A stretch of 64,000 nucleotides of DNA from the NCBI RefSeq assembly GCF_019670005.1, contig NZ_AP019783.1:1756501-1820500 (forward strand), given 5' to 3'. Below, piece by piece: positions 26,934 to 36,019 of this stretch. The notes below the pieces were generated by a model that saw only the letters and a program-made list of their open reading frames with translations, made no database searches and was not told the DNA's origin. A program made the translations under genes and the position numbers. Each line of letters begins with the position of its first letter. The first letter of the stretch is position 1. This DNA comes from Methylomagnum ishizawai. GTDB lineage: Bacteria > Pseudomonadota > Gammaproteobacteria > Methylococcales > Methylococcaceae.

Positions 26934-28037
26934 ATGGGCGTTCCACTACGGCAACAGTTCACCGTGGCGAAATATCTTCTACAGCAGAAACTCAAGGGGA
27001 ATCGGCGCTATCCCCTGGTGTTGATGCTCGAACCCCTGTTCCGCTGTAACCTGGCCTGCGCCGGTTGCGGCAAGATCGATTATCCAGACGAGATTCTTAA
27101 TCGCCGCTTAAGTGTCGAGGAGGCTTTGCAGTCGGTGGACGAATGCGGTGCCCCCATTGTGTCCATCGCGGGCGGTGAACCCTTGCTGCACAAGGAACTG
27201 CCCCAGATCGTCGAGGGCATCATCGCACGGGGCAAATATGTCTATCTCTGCACCAATGCCTTGCTGCTCAAGAAGCGCATCGACGATTACCAGCCTTCCC
27301 CCTATCTGACCTTCTCCATCCACTTGGATGGCAACCGCGACCGCCACGACGCCTCCGTCTGCCAGAAGGGCGTGTTCGACCGCGCGGTCGAGGCCATCGA
27401 GATGGCGATCAGCCGGGGCTTCCGGGTCACGGTGAATTGCACCTTGTTCCAGGGCGAAGGAGCGGGGGAAATCGCCGAATTCCTGGACCATTGCAACCGG
27501 CTGGGCGTCGAGGGCACTACCATCGCGCCCGGTTTCAGCTACGAACACGCGCCCAAGCAGGATATCTTCATCAAGATGCGCGAGAGCAAGCAGTTGTTCC
27601 GCGATGTGTTCAAGCTGGGGCGGGGCCGCAAGTGGAAACTGAACCATTCCAGCCTGTACCTGGATTTCCTGGCCGGGAACCAAAGCTATAACTGCACGCC
27701 CTGGGGCAATCCGACCCGCAACGTGTTCGGCTGGCAAAAGCCATGCTATCTGCTGGTGGACGAAGGCTACGCTCCCAGCTTCAAGGCGCTGATGGAAGAA
27801 ACCCCTTGGGATAAATACGGCAATAATAAGAATCCCAAGTGCGCCAACTGCATGGCCCATTGCGGCTACGAGGCCAGCGCCGTGGAGGATTCGCTGAGGA
27901 ATCCGCTCAAAGCCGCCTGGGTGTCCCTGCTCGGGCCGCGCACCACGGGGCCGATGGCGGAAGAGCCGGTGCCCGAATACGAAATCCCCGCCGCGCCCAA
28001 GGCCCGCCCGGCCATCCCGATCAAGGCCGTGGACTGA
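26934..28037 (+). CDS. hpnH: HpnH, adenosylhopane synthase (radical SAM)
   Basis: Radical SAM enzyme (367 aa) that adds the 5'-deoxyadenosyl radical to diploptene, making adenosylhopane, the first step of side-chain extension. The [4Fe-4S] motif CNLACAGC gives Cys38, Cys42 and Cys45. MGVPLRQQFTVAKYLLQQKL at the start and the C-terminal CANCMAHCGYEASAVED cysteine cluster are characteristic of HpnH. It is divergent from the sqs-shc-hpnG-hpnN-hpnO unit and closed by a strong terminator. HpnG acts on its product. Confidence 0.96.
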   Translation: MGVPLRQQFTVAKYLLQQKLKGNRRYPLVLMLEPLFRCNLACAGCGKIDYPDEILNRRLSVEEALQSVDECGAPIVSIAGGEPLLHKELPQIVEGIIARGKYVYLCTNALLLKKRIDDYQPSPYLTFSIHLDGNRDRHDASVCQKGVFDRAVEAIEMAISRGFRVTVNCTLFQGEGAGEIAEFLDHCNRLGVEGTTIAPGFSYEHAPKQDIFIKMRESKQLFRDVFKLGRGRKWKLNHSSLYLDFLAGNQSYNCTPWGNPTRNVFGWQKPCYLLVDEGYAPSFKALMEETPWDKYGNNKNPKCANCMAHCGYEASAVEDSLRNPLKAAWVSLLGPRTTGPMAEEPVPEYEIPAAPKARPAIPIKAVD

Positions 28038-28056
28038 GTCCGCCGGACCCAACGGA

Positions 28057-28094
28057 AAACGGCGGCTCCCCACTTGGGGAGCCGCCGTTTTTTT
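28057..28094 (+). terminator. Rho-independent terminator after hpnH
   Basis: A 15-bp perfect stem (left arm 28057-28071, right arm 28076-28090) with loop ACTT and a T-run through 28094. GC-rich and 19 bp beyond the hpnH stop codon; strong evidence for transcription end on the plus strand. Confidence 0.93.
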
Positions 28095-28131
28095 ATGCGC
28101 CTCGTAGCCTACGGGCTACGGCCTCCGCGAT

Positions 28132-28578
28132 TCAGAGCCAGCGCGGGATGCGGTCCCGGAACGCGGCGTAATCTTCGCCGAACAACCCGGCCAGCTTGGC
28201 CTCCTCGTGCGGGATGTGGATGCGGTTGACCACGGCGCAAAAGCCCGGTGCCGCCAGCAGCAAGGGCCATCCGCCCAGGTAGCAGGCCAGGCCCAGCAGC
28301 GCGGTGAAGAGTCCCAGGTACATCGGATTGCGGGTCCAGAGGTAAGGCCCGGCCAGCACCAGGGCGCTGGGTTCCCCATGCGGGATGGGGGTGGTGCGCT
28401 CGCGCCGGAAATAGGCCAGGGCCATCAAGCCCAGCGCGAGGCCGGACGCCATCAGGATCAGGCCCAATAGCGGCAAATGCGGCCTGGGCAAGGTGGGGAA
28501 CAAAAGGTCCAGGCCATAGCCCACGCCCAACAATAGCAGGGCGAACACGGGCGGCGGGATCAGAATGAGTTTGTTCAT
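28132..28578 (-). CDS. Isoprenylcysteine/phospholipid methyltransferase-family membrane protein
   Basis: A 148-aa integral membrane protein with about four helices. The SAM-binding C-terminal motif YLWTRNPMYLGLFTALLG, followed by EEAKLAGLFGEDYAAFRDRI, is the signature of the ICMT/PEMT-like methyltransferase family. The substrate is not known; bacterial members are mostly uncharacterised. It lies next to hpnH on the opposite strand beyond its terminator, and a hopanoid link would be speculation. Confidence 0.85.
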   Translation of the reverse strand: MNKLILIPPPVFALLLLGVGYGLDLLFPTLPRPHLPLLGLILMASGLALGLMALAYFRRERTTPIPHGEPSALVLAGPYLWTRNPMYLGLFTALLGLACYLGGWPLLLAAPGFCAVVNRIHIPHEEAKLAGLFGEDYAAFRDRIPRWL

Positions 28579-28631
28579 GGCGGAATGGTATGGGTTCGAT
28601 AGGGTAGGGGGTAGGGACCGCCATGATAAGC

Positions 28632-28667
28632 AAAAATCCCCTTGGGCGGCTAAAGTCCGCCCAAGGG
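28632..28667 (-). terminator. Rho-independent terminator for the PEP-CTERM gene
   Basis: On the minus strand an 11-bp perfect stem (CCCTTGGGCGG / CCGCCCAAGGG, 28639-28667, 7-base loop) is followed by a short T-run (28632-28636). It lies 93 bp beyond the stop of the PEP-CTERM gene. Confidence 0.75.
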
Positions 28668-28759
28668 CGACAGGCCGCGCAGGAGGGTGGGCGCGGCGCT
28701 ATAGCGTCGGTGCCGGTGGACCACCGCCAGGTTTCCCCGGTGGCGTCCGCCGTTTGGGG

Positions 28760-29461
28760 TTATCGGGAGTGGAGGGCGTGGCCGGTCCTGCGCCGGGCCG
28801 CGCCGAGCAGGCCCAGCCCGAGCAAGACCGCGCCGCCGGTCGCGGGTTCGGGCACGGAGGCGGCGGGCGCGTAGGCGGCGGTCACGTCGTCGATGTTCCA
28901 GAAGCCCCAGCCGCCGGAGCCCGCGATGGTGGCGCTGGTGAAGGTGCCGGTGTCGTCGTAGAGCCCTAAGAAATAGGCCGTGCCACCGTCGGGCAGGGTT
29001 GTTTGCAGGGCGGAGGCTAGCAGGTTGACCTGGGTGCCGCCGATGGTGAGGACCAGGTCGCCATCCTGGGCGCCGGGCTCGGTGATCACTTCCAGGCCGA
29101 AGCCGTGGGTGGCGGCGAAGCCGATATCGATGCTGTCGGTGGAGGTCAGGAGGTCGGAACCGCCCGGATCGCGTAGGCCCAGCCCCTGGGTGGGCGAACT
29201 GGTGTCGGTTTGGTCTTCGACCACGAAGTCCAGGCCGGTGCCGTTGTTGTCGGTGTAGCTATAGCCGCCGAGACCGCCGCCGCTGGCGAAGGTGGTGCCC
29301 AGGGTATAGCTCTCGAAGCTATCGACGGTGGTCGCGTAGCCGCCGGTGGCCAGCGCCGACGTGAAGGCGGCGCGGTTGGTGAAGGTGAAGATGCCGGCCT
29401 GGGCGGCGGTGCCGTGGCATAGCGCGGCCAGGATTAGGAGGGCCGATTTTCTATGGAACAT
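28760..29461 (-). CDS. PEP-CTERM sorting domain protein
   Basis: Secreted protein of 233 aa. The signal peptide is MFHRKSALLILAALCHGTAA (cut near AQA). Sorting signal at the C-terminus: VPEPATGGAVLLGLGLLG followed by the basic tail AARRR, the target of exosortase. The middle beta-rich region (FESYTLGTTFASGGGLGGYS) resembles a lectin-like domain found in many PEP-CTERM proteins, and the exact role is unknown. The exosortase gene is not in the window. It ends with a terminator, and lies 31 bp after the giant GLUG gene. Confidence 0.9.
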   Translation of the reverse strand: MFHRKSALLILAALCHGTAAQAGIFTFTNRAAFTSALATGGYATTVDSFESYTLGTTFASGGGLGGYSYTDNNGTGLDFVVEDQTDTSSPTQGLGLRDPGGSDLLTSTDSIDIGFAATHGFGLEVITEPGAQDGDLVLTIGGTQVNLLASALQTTLPDGGTAYFLGLYDDTGTFTSATIAGSGGWGFWNIDDVTAAYAPAASVPEPATGGAVLLGLGLLGAARRRTGHALHSR

Positions 29462-29492
29462 GGGGATTGCCTATCTATTGGGCTTGGTGGAT

Positions 29493-32468
29493 TCAGTACA
29501 CGAAGTTGCCGTTGACCCCCAGCGCCGCCGCCGCGAGGGGGCCGGAGAACTGCATCAGGGTGATGGCGCGGCCGCCGGGCGGGATGAACTGGAGGTAGGT
29601 GACGCCCCGGCTGGCGATGGCCTTGATATAGCCGTCGCCGATGGGGTCGGTGGTGTGGATGCTCTCGGCGGCGAACAGGTCCACCAATGAGATGCGGTCG
29701 GTGCCGGGCTGGAAGTCGGTGGCGAGGTCGGTGCCGTCGTTGCGGGTGTGGAGGATGAGCACGTCGGCCCCTGCCCCGCCGGTGAGGGTGTCGCGGCCCA
29801 GGCCGCCGTCGAGCAGGTCGGGGCCGCCGGTGCCGACGAGGTTGTCCGCGCCTGGGGTGCCGGTTTTCACGGTGTCGGGGGTGTTGATGCCGGTGCCCAG
29901 CTTGGCTTCGAGGATGTCGCTGAGGCCGTCGCAGTCGGAATCGCCGGGGCATCCGGCGTTGATGTCCAGCGTCCCGGCGACGGCGGTGATATCGTAGCCG
30001 AGTTGGTCGGAATACAGCCCGGCGGGCGTGACCGCGTGGGAGCCGACCTCCGCGCCGTCGGCGAGGCCGGTGAGGGTGCCGAACAAATGGGCCATGTCAG
30101 GGGCGGGCGAGTAGGTCAGGCCGAGTCCCGTGGCGGTGCCGTCGTAGGGGCGGCTGCCGCTGGTGGCGGTGGCGGTGAGTGGCGCGAGGAAGCCGCGTAG
30201 CAGGGGGTAGGTGTGGCCGTCGTAGATGCGCCAGACTTTGCCGGTGCCGCCTTCGTCGTCGATGTCCCAGCCGGCGAAGGTGGCGAGCTGTTTCATCTCG
30301 GTGTCGGTCCTGCGGGTGCCCTTGCCGGTGTCGCCTTGGCCGGTGGTGTCGGCGTAATAGCCGTTGGCGACGGTGCCGCCACCGTAGTTATGTCCCACCA
30401 GACCGCCGAGATTGCTGCCGCCGCTGACATTGCCGCTGGCGTGGCTGTTACCCAGGCTTCCCCAGTTGATCCCGACCAATCCACCCACAAAGTTGGCACC
30501 GCTGACGCTGATATTGGCAAAGCAATTGCTGACGCTGCTACCCCCATTGGCAATGCTGCCGACCAGGCCGCCGGCATTGTCGCCGGTCGCGCTCACGCTG
30601 CCGCCGTCCGCATAACTGGTGGCGACGCTGCCGTTAACGATACCGCCTACCAGTGCGCCGACTTTGCTTTGTCCCGTGATGTGGCTGTTGGTTAGGCCGA
30701 CGTTGCGCAGCAAGGAGCCGGTTTGGGCAAAGCCGAACAAGCCGACGTAATCCGTTCCACTGCGGTCAATGGTCAATCCGTCGATGATGTGGCCCTGGCC
30801 GTCGAAGCGGCCGGTAAAGAAGTTCCCTACCGTGGCCCTGCCCACCGGCATGAAGCTGCTGGAAAGCCACACGTCCTTGCCGTTGGTGTCGGCGGCATCG
30901 ATGTTGCCGGCCAGGGCATAGCCCGTGTTCTTTTTCAGCGTCATCAACTGCAACTGGTGGGTGTTTTTGATGACTGGCGACCATTCGGAGGCGAGCATGG
31001 GCAGCACGGTGCCATTGTTGCCGTTGAGGGTGCCGTCGCTGCCGACCAGCACCCAGCCGTCGCCGCCCGGCGTGCTGGTGAAGGTGAAGCCGGTGAAGTT
31101 GGCCGCATCGCGCATCTGCGCGGTGGTCAGGCCGGTGAGGTTGGTGATGGTGCCCGAGGCAGCCCCCTGGGCAAGGCCAGTGGCTCCGGCGGTGTCGGTG
31201 TTCCAATAGACATTGTGGATCCCCGCCCCGATGGCCCCGTTCACCCAGGAACCCATGATGCCGCCGACTGAAGGGGATGTTCCCGCGTAAAGGCCCACGG
31301 TGCCGGAGAAATACGCGTTGTTGACGGTGCTTGCCATGCCCAGGCCGATCAGCCCGCCAACATGGTTGCCGCCGCGCACTTTGCCGGTGGCATAGCTGTC
31401 GTAGACCCTGCCCCCATATCCAACCAAGCCACCGGCGACGCCGTCGCCCAAACTTTGACCACCGGTTCCCGGGCGGGTGGCGGTGACATCGGCGGAAGAC
31501 CAGACGTTCCTGAGAGAGACCGAACTGATGGGAACAGGGTCTCGCCCGAGAATGCCGCCCACGTGGTCGGCGCCGGTCACCGAGCCGGTGACATGGCTCC
31601 TTTCTATCGTGGCGGTTTGCCCCAGTCCGAGCAGCCCTCCGACAAAGATATTGCCAACGATGGAAACGTCGCGGAGGCCGACATGGGCAATGCGCGCGCC
31701 ATCCTTCGCCTTCCCGAACAACCCAATGTAATACTGCGAGGGGCGGTTGATGGTGAGGCCGCTGATGACATGGCCGAGGCCGTCGAATTGCCCGGTGTAG
31801 TAGTTCGAATGATCAATGGCATCGTACGCGCCTCCAATCGGCTTGAACCCCGCGCCGCCGTTCCAGCCGCTGGTGGCGCTGGCGTCGATGTCGGCCCCCA
31901 GCGCATAGTTGCCGCCGAGGTTGCCATGGATGCCCTGCAAGTCGGTACCGGTGATGGAACCTTCGCTGCCCAGGCTGGTGAGGATGGTGTAGTTCTTCAC
32001 CGTGCCGTCGGAGCCGAGTTGGGTGCTGAAACCGCCGGTGGCGGCGAGGTTGACCGGGGCGTTGACGGAATAGCTGGCGGCGTTGCCCGCGGTCACCGCG
32101 TCCTGGCCGTATTCCAGCGCGAGGCCCGCCGTGCCGGTGCCATCGAGTTGGGCCTGGAGCTTGATGTCGCCGCCCGCCCGCAGGGTGAGCGTCTGGTCGG
32201 CCCAGGCCAGCGGCGCGGCCACGGTGAGGTCGTCGCCGCCGGTGGCCTCGATGGTCACGGGGCCGGAGGCCAGATGGCTCCGCACCTCGGCGGCGGACAC
32301 CACCGAGCCCGCCGCGCTGGGCACCCAGGTATTGCCGGACCAGGTGCCGTTGGCGCTGGACCCGGAGCCTAGGGTCGTGTCGAAGGCGTGGACGCCGGAG
32401 GTCCAGGCCAGGAGGCACAGCCCGGCCAGGGGCAGGGCTGTCGGAAGCGGGGAATTCGTGTTTTTCAT
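29493..32468 (-). CDS. Large secreted GLUG/RTX repeat protein
   Basis: A 991-aa exported protein. The N-terminus has a signal peptide (MKNTNSPLPTALPLAGLCLL). A repeat region of GLUG type (for example NHVGGLIGLG, ATVERSHVTG, GSNLGGLVGH) fills most of residues 190-750, with imperfect recurrence of two subblocks starting GYALAGNIDA and SGWNGGAG. A YDG/MBG-like domain follows (residues 760-839), then a calcium motif DSDCDGLSD and RTX nonapeptides GGAGADVL at about residues 870-905. A type I secretion signal may be in the C-terminus. An adhesin or biofilm role is an inference. No ABC exporter is nearby. Confidence 0.8.
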   Translation of the reverse strand: MKNTNSPLPTALPLAGLCLLAWTSGVHAFDTTLGSGSSANGTWSGNTWVPSAAGSVVSAAEVRSHLASGPVTIEATGGDDLTVAAPLAWADQTLTLRAGGDIKLQAQLDGTGTAGLALEYGQDAVTAGNAASYSVNAPVNLAATGGFSTQLGSDGTVKNYTILTSLGSEGSITGTDLQGIHGNLGGNYALGADIDASATSGWNGGAGFKPIGGAYDAIDHSNYYTGQFDGLGHVISGLTINRPSQYYIGLFGKAKDGARIAHVGLRDVSIVGNIFVGGLLGLGQTATIERSHVTGSVTGADHVGGILGRDPVPISSVSLRNVWSSADVTATRPGTGGQSLGDGVAGGLVGYGGRVYDSYATGKVRGGNHVGGLIGLGMASTVNNAYFSGTVGLYAGTSPSVGGIMGSWVNGAIGAGIHNVYWNTDTAGATGLAQGAASGTITNLTGLTTAQMRDAANFTGFTFTSTPGGDGWVLVGSDGTLNGNNGTVLPMLASEWSPVIKNTHQLQLMTLKKNTGYALAGNIDAADTNGKDVWLSSSFMPVGRATVGNFFTGRFDGQGHIIDGLTIDRSGTDYVGLFGFAQTGSLLRNVGLTNSHITGQSKVGALVGGIVNGSVATSYADGGSVSATGDNAGGLVGSIANGGSSVSNCFANISVSGANFVGGLVGINWGSLGNSHASGNVSGGSNLGGLVGHNYGGGTVANGYYADTTGQGDTGKGTRRTDTEMKQLATFAGWDIDDEGGTGKVWRIYDGHTYPLLRGFLAPLTATATSGSRPYDGTATGLGLTYSPAPDMAHLFGTLTGLADGAEVGSHAVTPAGLYSDQLGYDITAVAGTLDINAGCPGDSDCDGLSDILEAKLGTGINTPDTVKTGTPGADNLVGTGGPDLLDGGLGRDTLTGGAGADVLILHTRNDGTDLATDFQPGTDRISLVDLFAAESIHTTDPIGDGYIKAIASRGVTYLQFIPPGGRAITLMQFSGPLAAAALGVNGNFVY

Positions 32469-32621
32469 TGGATTGGGCCTGTGTCGAGGGGGTGGGTTGT
32501 GGATGGTTGGGCCTCCACGGCCCGGGCGGCGGCAATTCCATGCGTATGTAAGGGTTTAACCGGATAAGAATAATGAAAATGGTCGCCGCGCCATATCCAC
32601 TATTCGGTGGGGGTGGGAAGC

Positions 32622-33398
32622 TCAACCGGCCCGGTTCAGCCATAGGCTCATCAGCCCGGCGCGGCTGCGTACCCCGAATTTACGGAAGATGTTGAGGACG
32701 TGCTGGTGGACCGTGGAAGCCGCGAGGCCCATTTGACCGCCGATTTGCTTTTCCGATAACTCGGTCAGCAACAGTTGCAACACCCGGCGCTCGGTCGGCG
32801 TCAAAGGGGAGGACGCCATCAATAGGCCGTGGCCCAGCATGAGCTTGCGATGGAACCATTTGATGCCGCGCATGGCGTAGGCGAGCAGGGCGATTTCCGC
32901 GTCGGTGAACGTCCTGCGGGAATAGAAGCCGAAATGGGATTCGGCGTCGGGATTGAGCGGGAAGCCCACGAAGACCGAGTCGTGGGTGCCGACGGCGGCG
33001 TAATGGCCTTGGTAGAACGGCGATTCGAACCACTCCGGTGGCAATTCGCGCCGGAAGGAATAGGTGCGGAAGGTGCCGACACCGCGCATGGGCAGCAGGA
33101 AGGAAGGATCGATTTCCCTTTGGTCCCAGAGCCGCAGGATTTCTTTGAACGGCCCTTCGTCGGGATGGGGCATGATGGGGTGGAGCAACTTCATGGCGGG
33201 AACGCGCCAGCCCCGCAACGGGTCGCTCCCGCACTCCCCGGACAGGCGGGTCGCGCCACCCCAGGTGGCGTTCCAGGCACCGGCCAGATGGCACAGGGAT
33301 TCCATTAGGTGGATGGCGGCTTGCTCGGCTTGGTGGGCTTCGAAGTCCGACAGTTCATCCCAGAGGCGGTGGATATCTTCTTGGGACGCGGCGTTCAT
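32622..33398 (-). CDS. LuxR-family DNA-binding regulator
   Basis: A 258-aa regulator. The C-terminal helix-turn-helix (residues 190-258) is SPLTPTERRVLQLLLTELSE, then KQIGGQMGLAASTVHQHVLN, the GerE/LuxR pattern. The N-terminal region is mixed alpha/beta, resembling a sensory domain, but does not match the acyl-homoserine lactone motif. Start chosen as MNAASQEDIHRLWDELSDF at 33398; the longer frame to 33857 runs through MOSC sequence. It sits 153 bp upstream of the GLUG/RTX gene on the same strand, and might control it. Confidence 0.85.
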   Translation of the reverse strand: MNAASQEDIHRLWDELSDFEAHQAEQAAIHLMESLCHLAGAWNATWGGATRLSGECGSDPLRGWRVPAMKLLHPIMPHPDEGPFKEILRLWDQREIDPSFLLPMRGVGTFRTYSFRRELPPEWFESPFYQGHYAAVGTHDSVFVGFPLNPDAESHFGFYSRRTFTDAEIALLAYAMRGIKWFHRKLMLGHGLLMASSPLTPTERRVLQLLLTELSEKQIGGQMGLAASTVHQHVLNIFRKFGVRSRAGLMSLWLNRAG

Positions 33399-33421
33399 GT
33401 GGGCCGTGGTCGCGCAGGCGC

Positions 33422-34063
33422 TTAGCCAGCCCGGCGCTGCGTCAATTCTTCCCGCCAGGCCAACGACAGCGCCGGGACCGCCAACACCTTGTCGATGAAC
33501 TCGCGCTGGCGCGGCCCCTTGTTCACCGCCAGCATGGCATCGCGGATATTGACCTGGGCCGGGTCTTCCCCGACCCGGACGATGGGAGCCCCCGCCTCGA
33601 TCTCGCCGCCTTCCAGCACCCTGAGATAGAAGCCCACCCGCCCCGAATGCCGGAACACCGCGACGAAGCGGGGATCGCCCATCTTTAGCCCTAACTTGAA
33701 GCAGGGTACCCGCGGTTGGGTGACTTGGACCCGGATGCCGCCGACCTGGAAGATATCGCCGATATGCACGGCTTCGTCCGGCAGTCCCGTGACGGTCAGG
33801 TTTTCGCCGAACTGGCCGTAAGGAAAAGGTGCCGTGCGGCCCAGGGCTTGTTCCCAATGGCGGTAATTCTCCAGGCTATAGGCATAGACGGCCTTGTCCG
33901 GTCCGCCGTGGTTCTCGCGGTCCACCTGCACATCGCCTTCCAAGCCTTCGGGACCGACCCGCACCGGTCCCGCGACCGGTTCCTTGAAGATGCCGGTGGA
34001 GACCCGGCCCCGTTGGTATTCGACGAGCCGGGCCGGGGCCAGGCTGATGGCGAGCAGTTCCAT
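33422..34063 (-). CDS. MOSC domain protein (YiiM-like)
   Basis: A 213-aa protein with a MOSC domain at residues 30-160 (VGPEGLEGDVQVDRENHGGP, HGGPDKAVYAYS, YGQFGENLTVTG, QVTQPRVPCFKLGLKM) with the conserved Cys in VPCFKLG, followed by the YiiM-type three-alpha tail ending in EFIDKVLAVPALSLAWREEL. Members handle molybdenum cofactor-dependent reduction of N-hydroxylated compounds; E. coli YiiM detoxifies 6-hydroxylaminopurine. Start MELLAISLAPARLVEYQ at 34063, preceded by a plausible AGGTAA. It has a 23-bp gap to the LuxR gene on its 3' side. Confidence 0.9.
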   Translation of the reverse strand: MELLAISLAPARLVEYQRGRVSTGIFKEPVAGPVRVGPEGLEGDVQVDRENHGGPDKAVYAYSLENYRHWEQALGRTAPFPYGQFGENLTVTGLPDEAVHIGDIFQVGGIRVQVTQPRVPCFKLGLKMGDPRFVAVFRHSGRVGFYLRVLEGGEIEAGAPIVRVGEDPAQVNIRDAMLAVNKGPRQREFIDKVLAVPALSLAWREELTQRRAG

Positions 34064-34155
34064 GGGATTACCTCGCGGGCATGATGGATAGTTTGCGGGT
34101 TGTACGGATTCCCAAGCGCCGCTTGGGAATGGGCGCATAGGATATACCGCCCGGT

Positions 34156-34746
34156 TTAAAACAGGCTGGCCGCGCGGGCGACCGGCCCGAAGGAACGGCG
34201 GTGGACCGGGCTGATGCCCAAAGCGCGCAGCGCCGCCTGGTGGGCCGGGGTGGGATAACCCTTGTGGATGGCGAAACCATAGCCCGGATGGAAGCCGTCC
34301 AGGATTTCCATCTCGCGGTCGCGGAACACCTTGGCCAGGATGGAGGCGGCGGAAATCGTGGGTTCGATGGCGTCGCCGCCGACGATGGCGCGGCAGGGCC
34401 GCGGCAATCCGGGGGGGCGTCGGTCGCCATCGACCCGGATTTCGTCGGGTTCCAGCCCGAGGCCGGCGTAGGCGCGGCGCATCGCCAGGAAGGTGGCTTG
34501 CAGGATGTTGATCCGGTCGATCTCGGGGGCTTCGGCCCGGCCTATGGCGTAGGCCAGGGCTTCCGCCTCGATGCGCCGGGCCAGTTCGGCGCGGCGCTTG
34601 GGCGTGAGTTTTTTGGAATCGGCGAGGCCGGGGAACGGGGCCGCGCCCTCCGGGAACACCACCACCGCCGCGATGACGGGACCGGCGATGCAACCGCGCC
34701 CGACTTCGTCGAGGCCGGCGATGAGCCGGGGACCGCTGGCGTCCAT
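34156..34746 (-). CDS. rnhB: Ribonuclease HII
   Basis: Cytoplasmic type 2 RNase H (196 aa) removing RNA-DNA hybrid primers and misincorporated ribonucleotides. The catalytic acid pair is in LIAGLDEVGRGCIAGPV (Asp and Glu at residues 15 and 16), the third acid in IRVDGDRRPPG and the fourth in AKVFRDREM. KKLTPKRRAEL and GYGFAIHKGYPTP are family marks. Located 13 bp after lpxA, a common order (lpxA-(lpxB)-rnhB), but lpxB is missing. Confidence 0.95.
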   Translation of the reverse strand: MDASGPRLIAGLDEVGRGCIAGPVIAAVVVFPEGAAPFPGLADSKKLTPKRRAELARRIEAEALAYAIGRAEAPEIDRINILQATFLAMRRAYAGLGLEPDEIRVDGDRRPPGLPRPCRAIVGGDAIEPTISAASILAKVFRDREMEILDGFHPGYGFAIHKGYPTPAHQAALRALGISPVHRRSFGPVARAASLF

Positions 34747-34759
34747 GGGTTCCCGTGCC

Positions 34760-35530
34760 TCAGCGCAGGATGCTGCGCCCGGTTTGTTGGATGAAATCCG
34801 CCATGCACTGGATTTCCGGTGTCGCGGCGGACATTTCGATCAGGCTTTGCAGGGCTTCTTCCAGTTTCAGGCCGGATTTGTAGATGGCTTTGTAGGCCTT
34901 GCGGATTTGGCGGATGGCCTCGGGGCTGAAGCCCCGGCGTTCCAACCCCACGCTGTTGATGCCGTGCGGTTTGGTGGGGCTGCCGCCGACCATGACATAG
35001 GGCGGAATATCGCGGGTGATGACGCTGCCCATGGCCGAGAAGCTGTATTGCCCGATCTGGCAGAACTGGTGCACCAGCGAAAATCCGCCCAGGATCGCGC
35101 AGTCATCGACATGGACATGGCCGGCCAGCGAGGCGGCATTCGCCATGATGACGCCGTTGCCGACCACGCAATCGTGGGCGACATGGGTGTAGGCCATCAA
35201 TAGGTTGTCGTGGCCGATGCGGGTCGCGCCCCGGTCCTGGGCCGTGCCGCGGTGGACGGTGGTGAATTCGCGGATGGTGTTGCGGTCGCCGATCTCCAGC
35301 AGGGTGGTTTCGCCCCGGTATTTCTTGTCCTGCGGGTCTTCGCCGATGGAGGCGAATTGGAATATCCGGTTGTCGCGCCCGATCACGGTCGGACCCCGGA
35401 TCACCACATGGGGACCGATCCGGGTGCCCGCGCCAATGCGGACATCCGCGCCGATCAGGCTGTAGGGGCCGACCTCCACATCTTCCGCCAGTTCGGCGGA
35501 CGGGTCGATGATAGCCGTGGGATGAATCAA
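34760..35530 (-). CDS. lpxA: LpxA, UDP-GlcNAc 3-O-acyltransferase, probable TTG start
   Basis: First enzyme of lipid A synthesis, a left-handed beta-helix trimer. The start is taken as TTG at 35530 ([20 protein letters not shown]), which overlaps the fabZ stop and has GGAG 8 bases upstream; the ATG at 35554 would add residues absent from the family. That gives 256 aa. Catalytic His is at 119 in THVAHDC, hexapeptide repeats run to residue 180, and the alpha-helical tail follows. The residue facing the acyl tail (Met167, aligned by eye with E. coli Gly173) predicts a C10 acyl donor. Confidence 0.95.
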   Translation of the reverse strand: MIHPTAIIDPSAELAEDVEVGPYSLIGADVRIGAGTRIGPHVVIRGPTVIGRDNRIFQFASIGEDPQDKKYRGETTLLEIGDRNTIREFTTVHRGTAQDRGATRIGHDNLLMAYTHVAHDCVVGNGVIMANAASLAGHVHVDDCAILGGFSLVHQFCQIGQYSFSAMGSVITRDIPPYVMVGGSPTKPHGINSVGLERRGFSPEAIRQIRKAYKAIYKSGLKLEEALQSLIEMSAATPEIQCMADFIQQTGRSILR

Positions 35531-35967
35531 GACTCCCGCTCCGCTGCGGCACACATGATTTCCGCGCTGGCGACGAATTCGCCATCGACCTCGGCGCGGC
35601 AGGAGAAGGCCCAGATGTTGCGCTTGTGGCGCAGGTAGGTGGCTTCCAGCATCAGCCGGTCGCCGGGGGTCACCGGGCGTTTGAAGCGGACCTTGTCGAG
35701 TCCGACCAGGTAATAGGTTTTGTTCTTGCCCATGATGCCGGCCATGGAATTGCCGGCCAGGAGCCCCGTGGCCTGGGCCAGGGCTTCGATGATGAGGACG
35801 CCGGGCATGATGGGTTCCTGCGGGAAATGCCCGGCGAAGAACGGTTCGTTGCAGGTGACGTTCTTATAGCCCAGGAGCCGTTTGCCGGGTTCCACCTCCA
35901 CCACGCGGTCGATCAGCAGGAAGGGATAGCGGTGGGGCAGGTATTCCTTTATTTGTTGGATATCCAA
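35527..35967 (-). CDS. fabZ: FabZ, 3-hydroxyacyl-ACP dehydratase
   Basis: Fatty-acid synthesis dehydratase with a hot-dog fold (146 aa). The active His and Glu are in [15 protein letters not shown] and [13 protein letters not shown]. The N-terminus [20 protein letters not shown] and [11 protein letters not shown] are standard. It overlaps lpxA by 4 bp. It is downstream of skp in the bamA-skp-fabZ-lpxA order, but the usual lpxD between skp and fabZ is absent. Confidence 0.97.
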   Translation of the reverse strand: MDIQQIKEYLPHRYPFLLIDRVVEVEPGKRLLGYKNVTCNEPFFAGHFPQEPIMPGVLIIEALAQATGLLAGNSMAGIMGKNKTYYLVGLDKVRFKRPVTPGDRLMLEATYLRHKRNIWAFSCRAEVDGEFVASAEIMCAAAERES

Positions 35968-36019
35968 TGCGGTTGCCTATGATGTCAGGAGTGGGCCGTG
36001 CGGGAGGGGCGGGGGAATG

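Noticed and set aside
30200-31900. Possible tandem-repeat array inside the GLUG gene
   Set aside because: The repeats are degenerate protein-level GLUG units and are explained by the coding sequence; no DNA-level CRISPR-type spacing.
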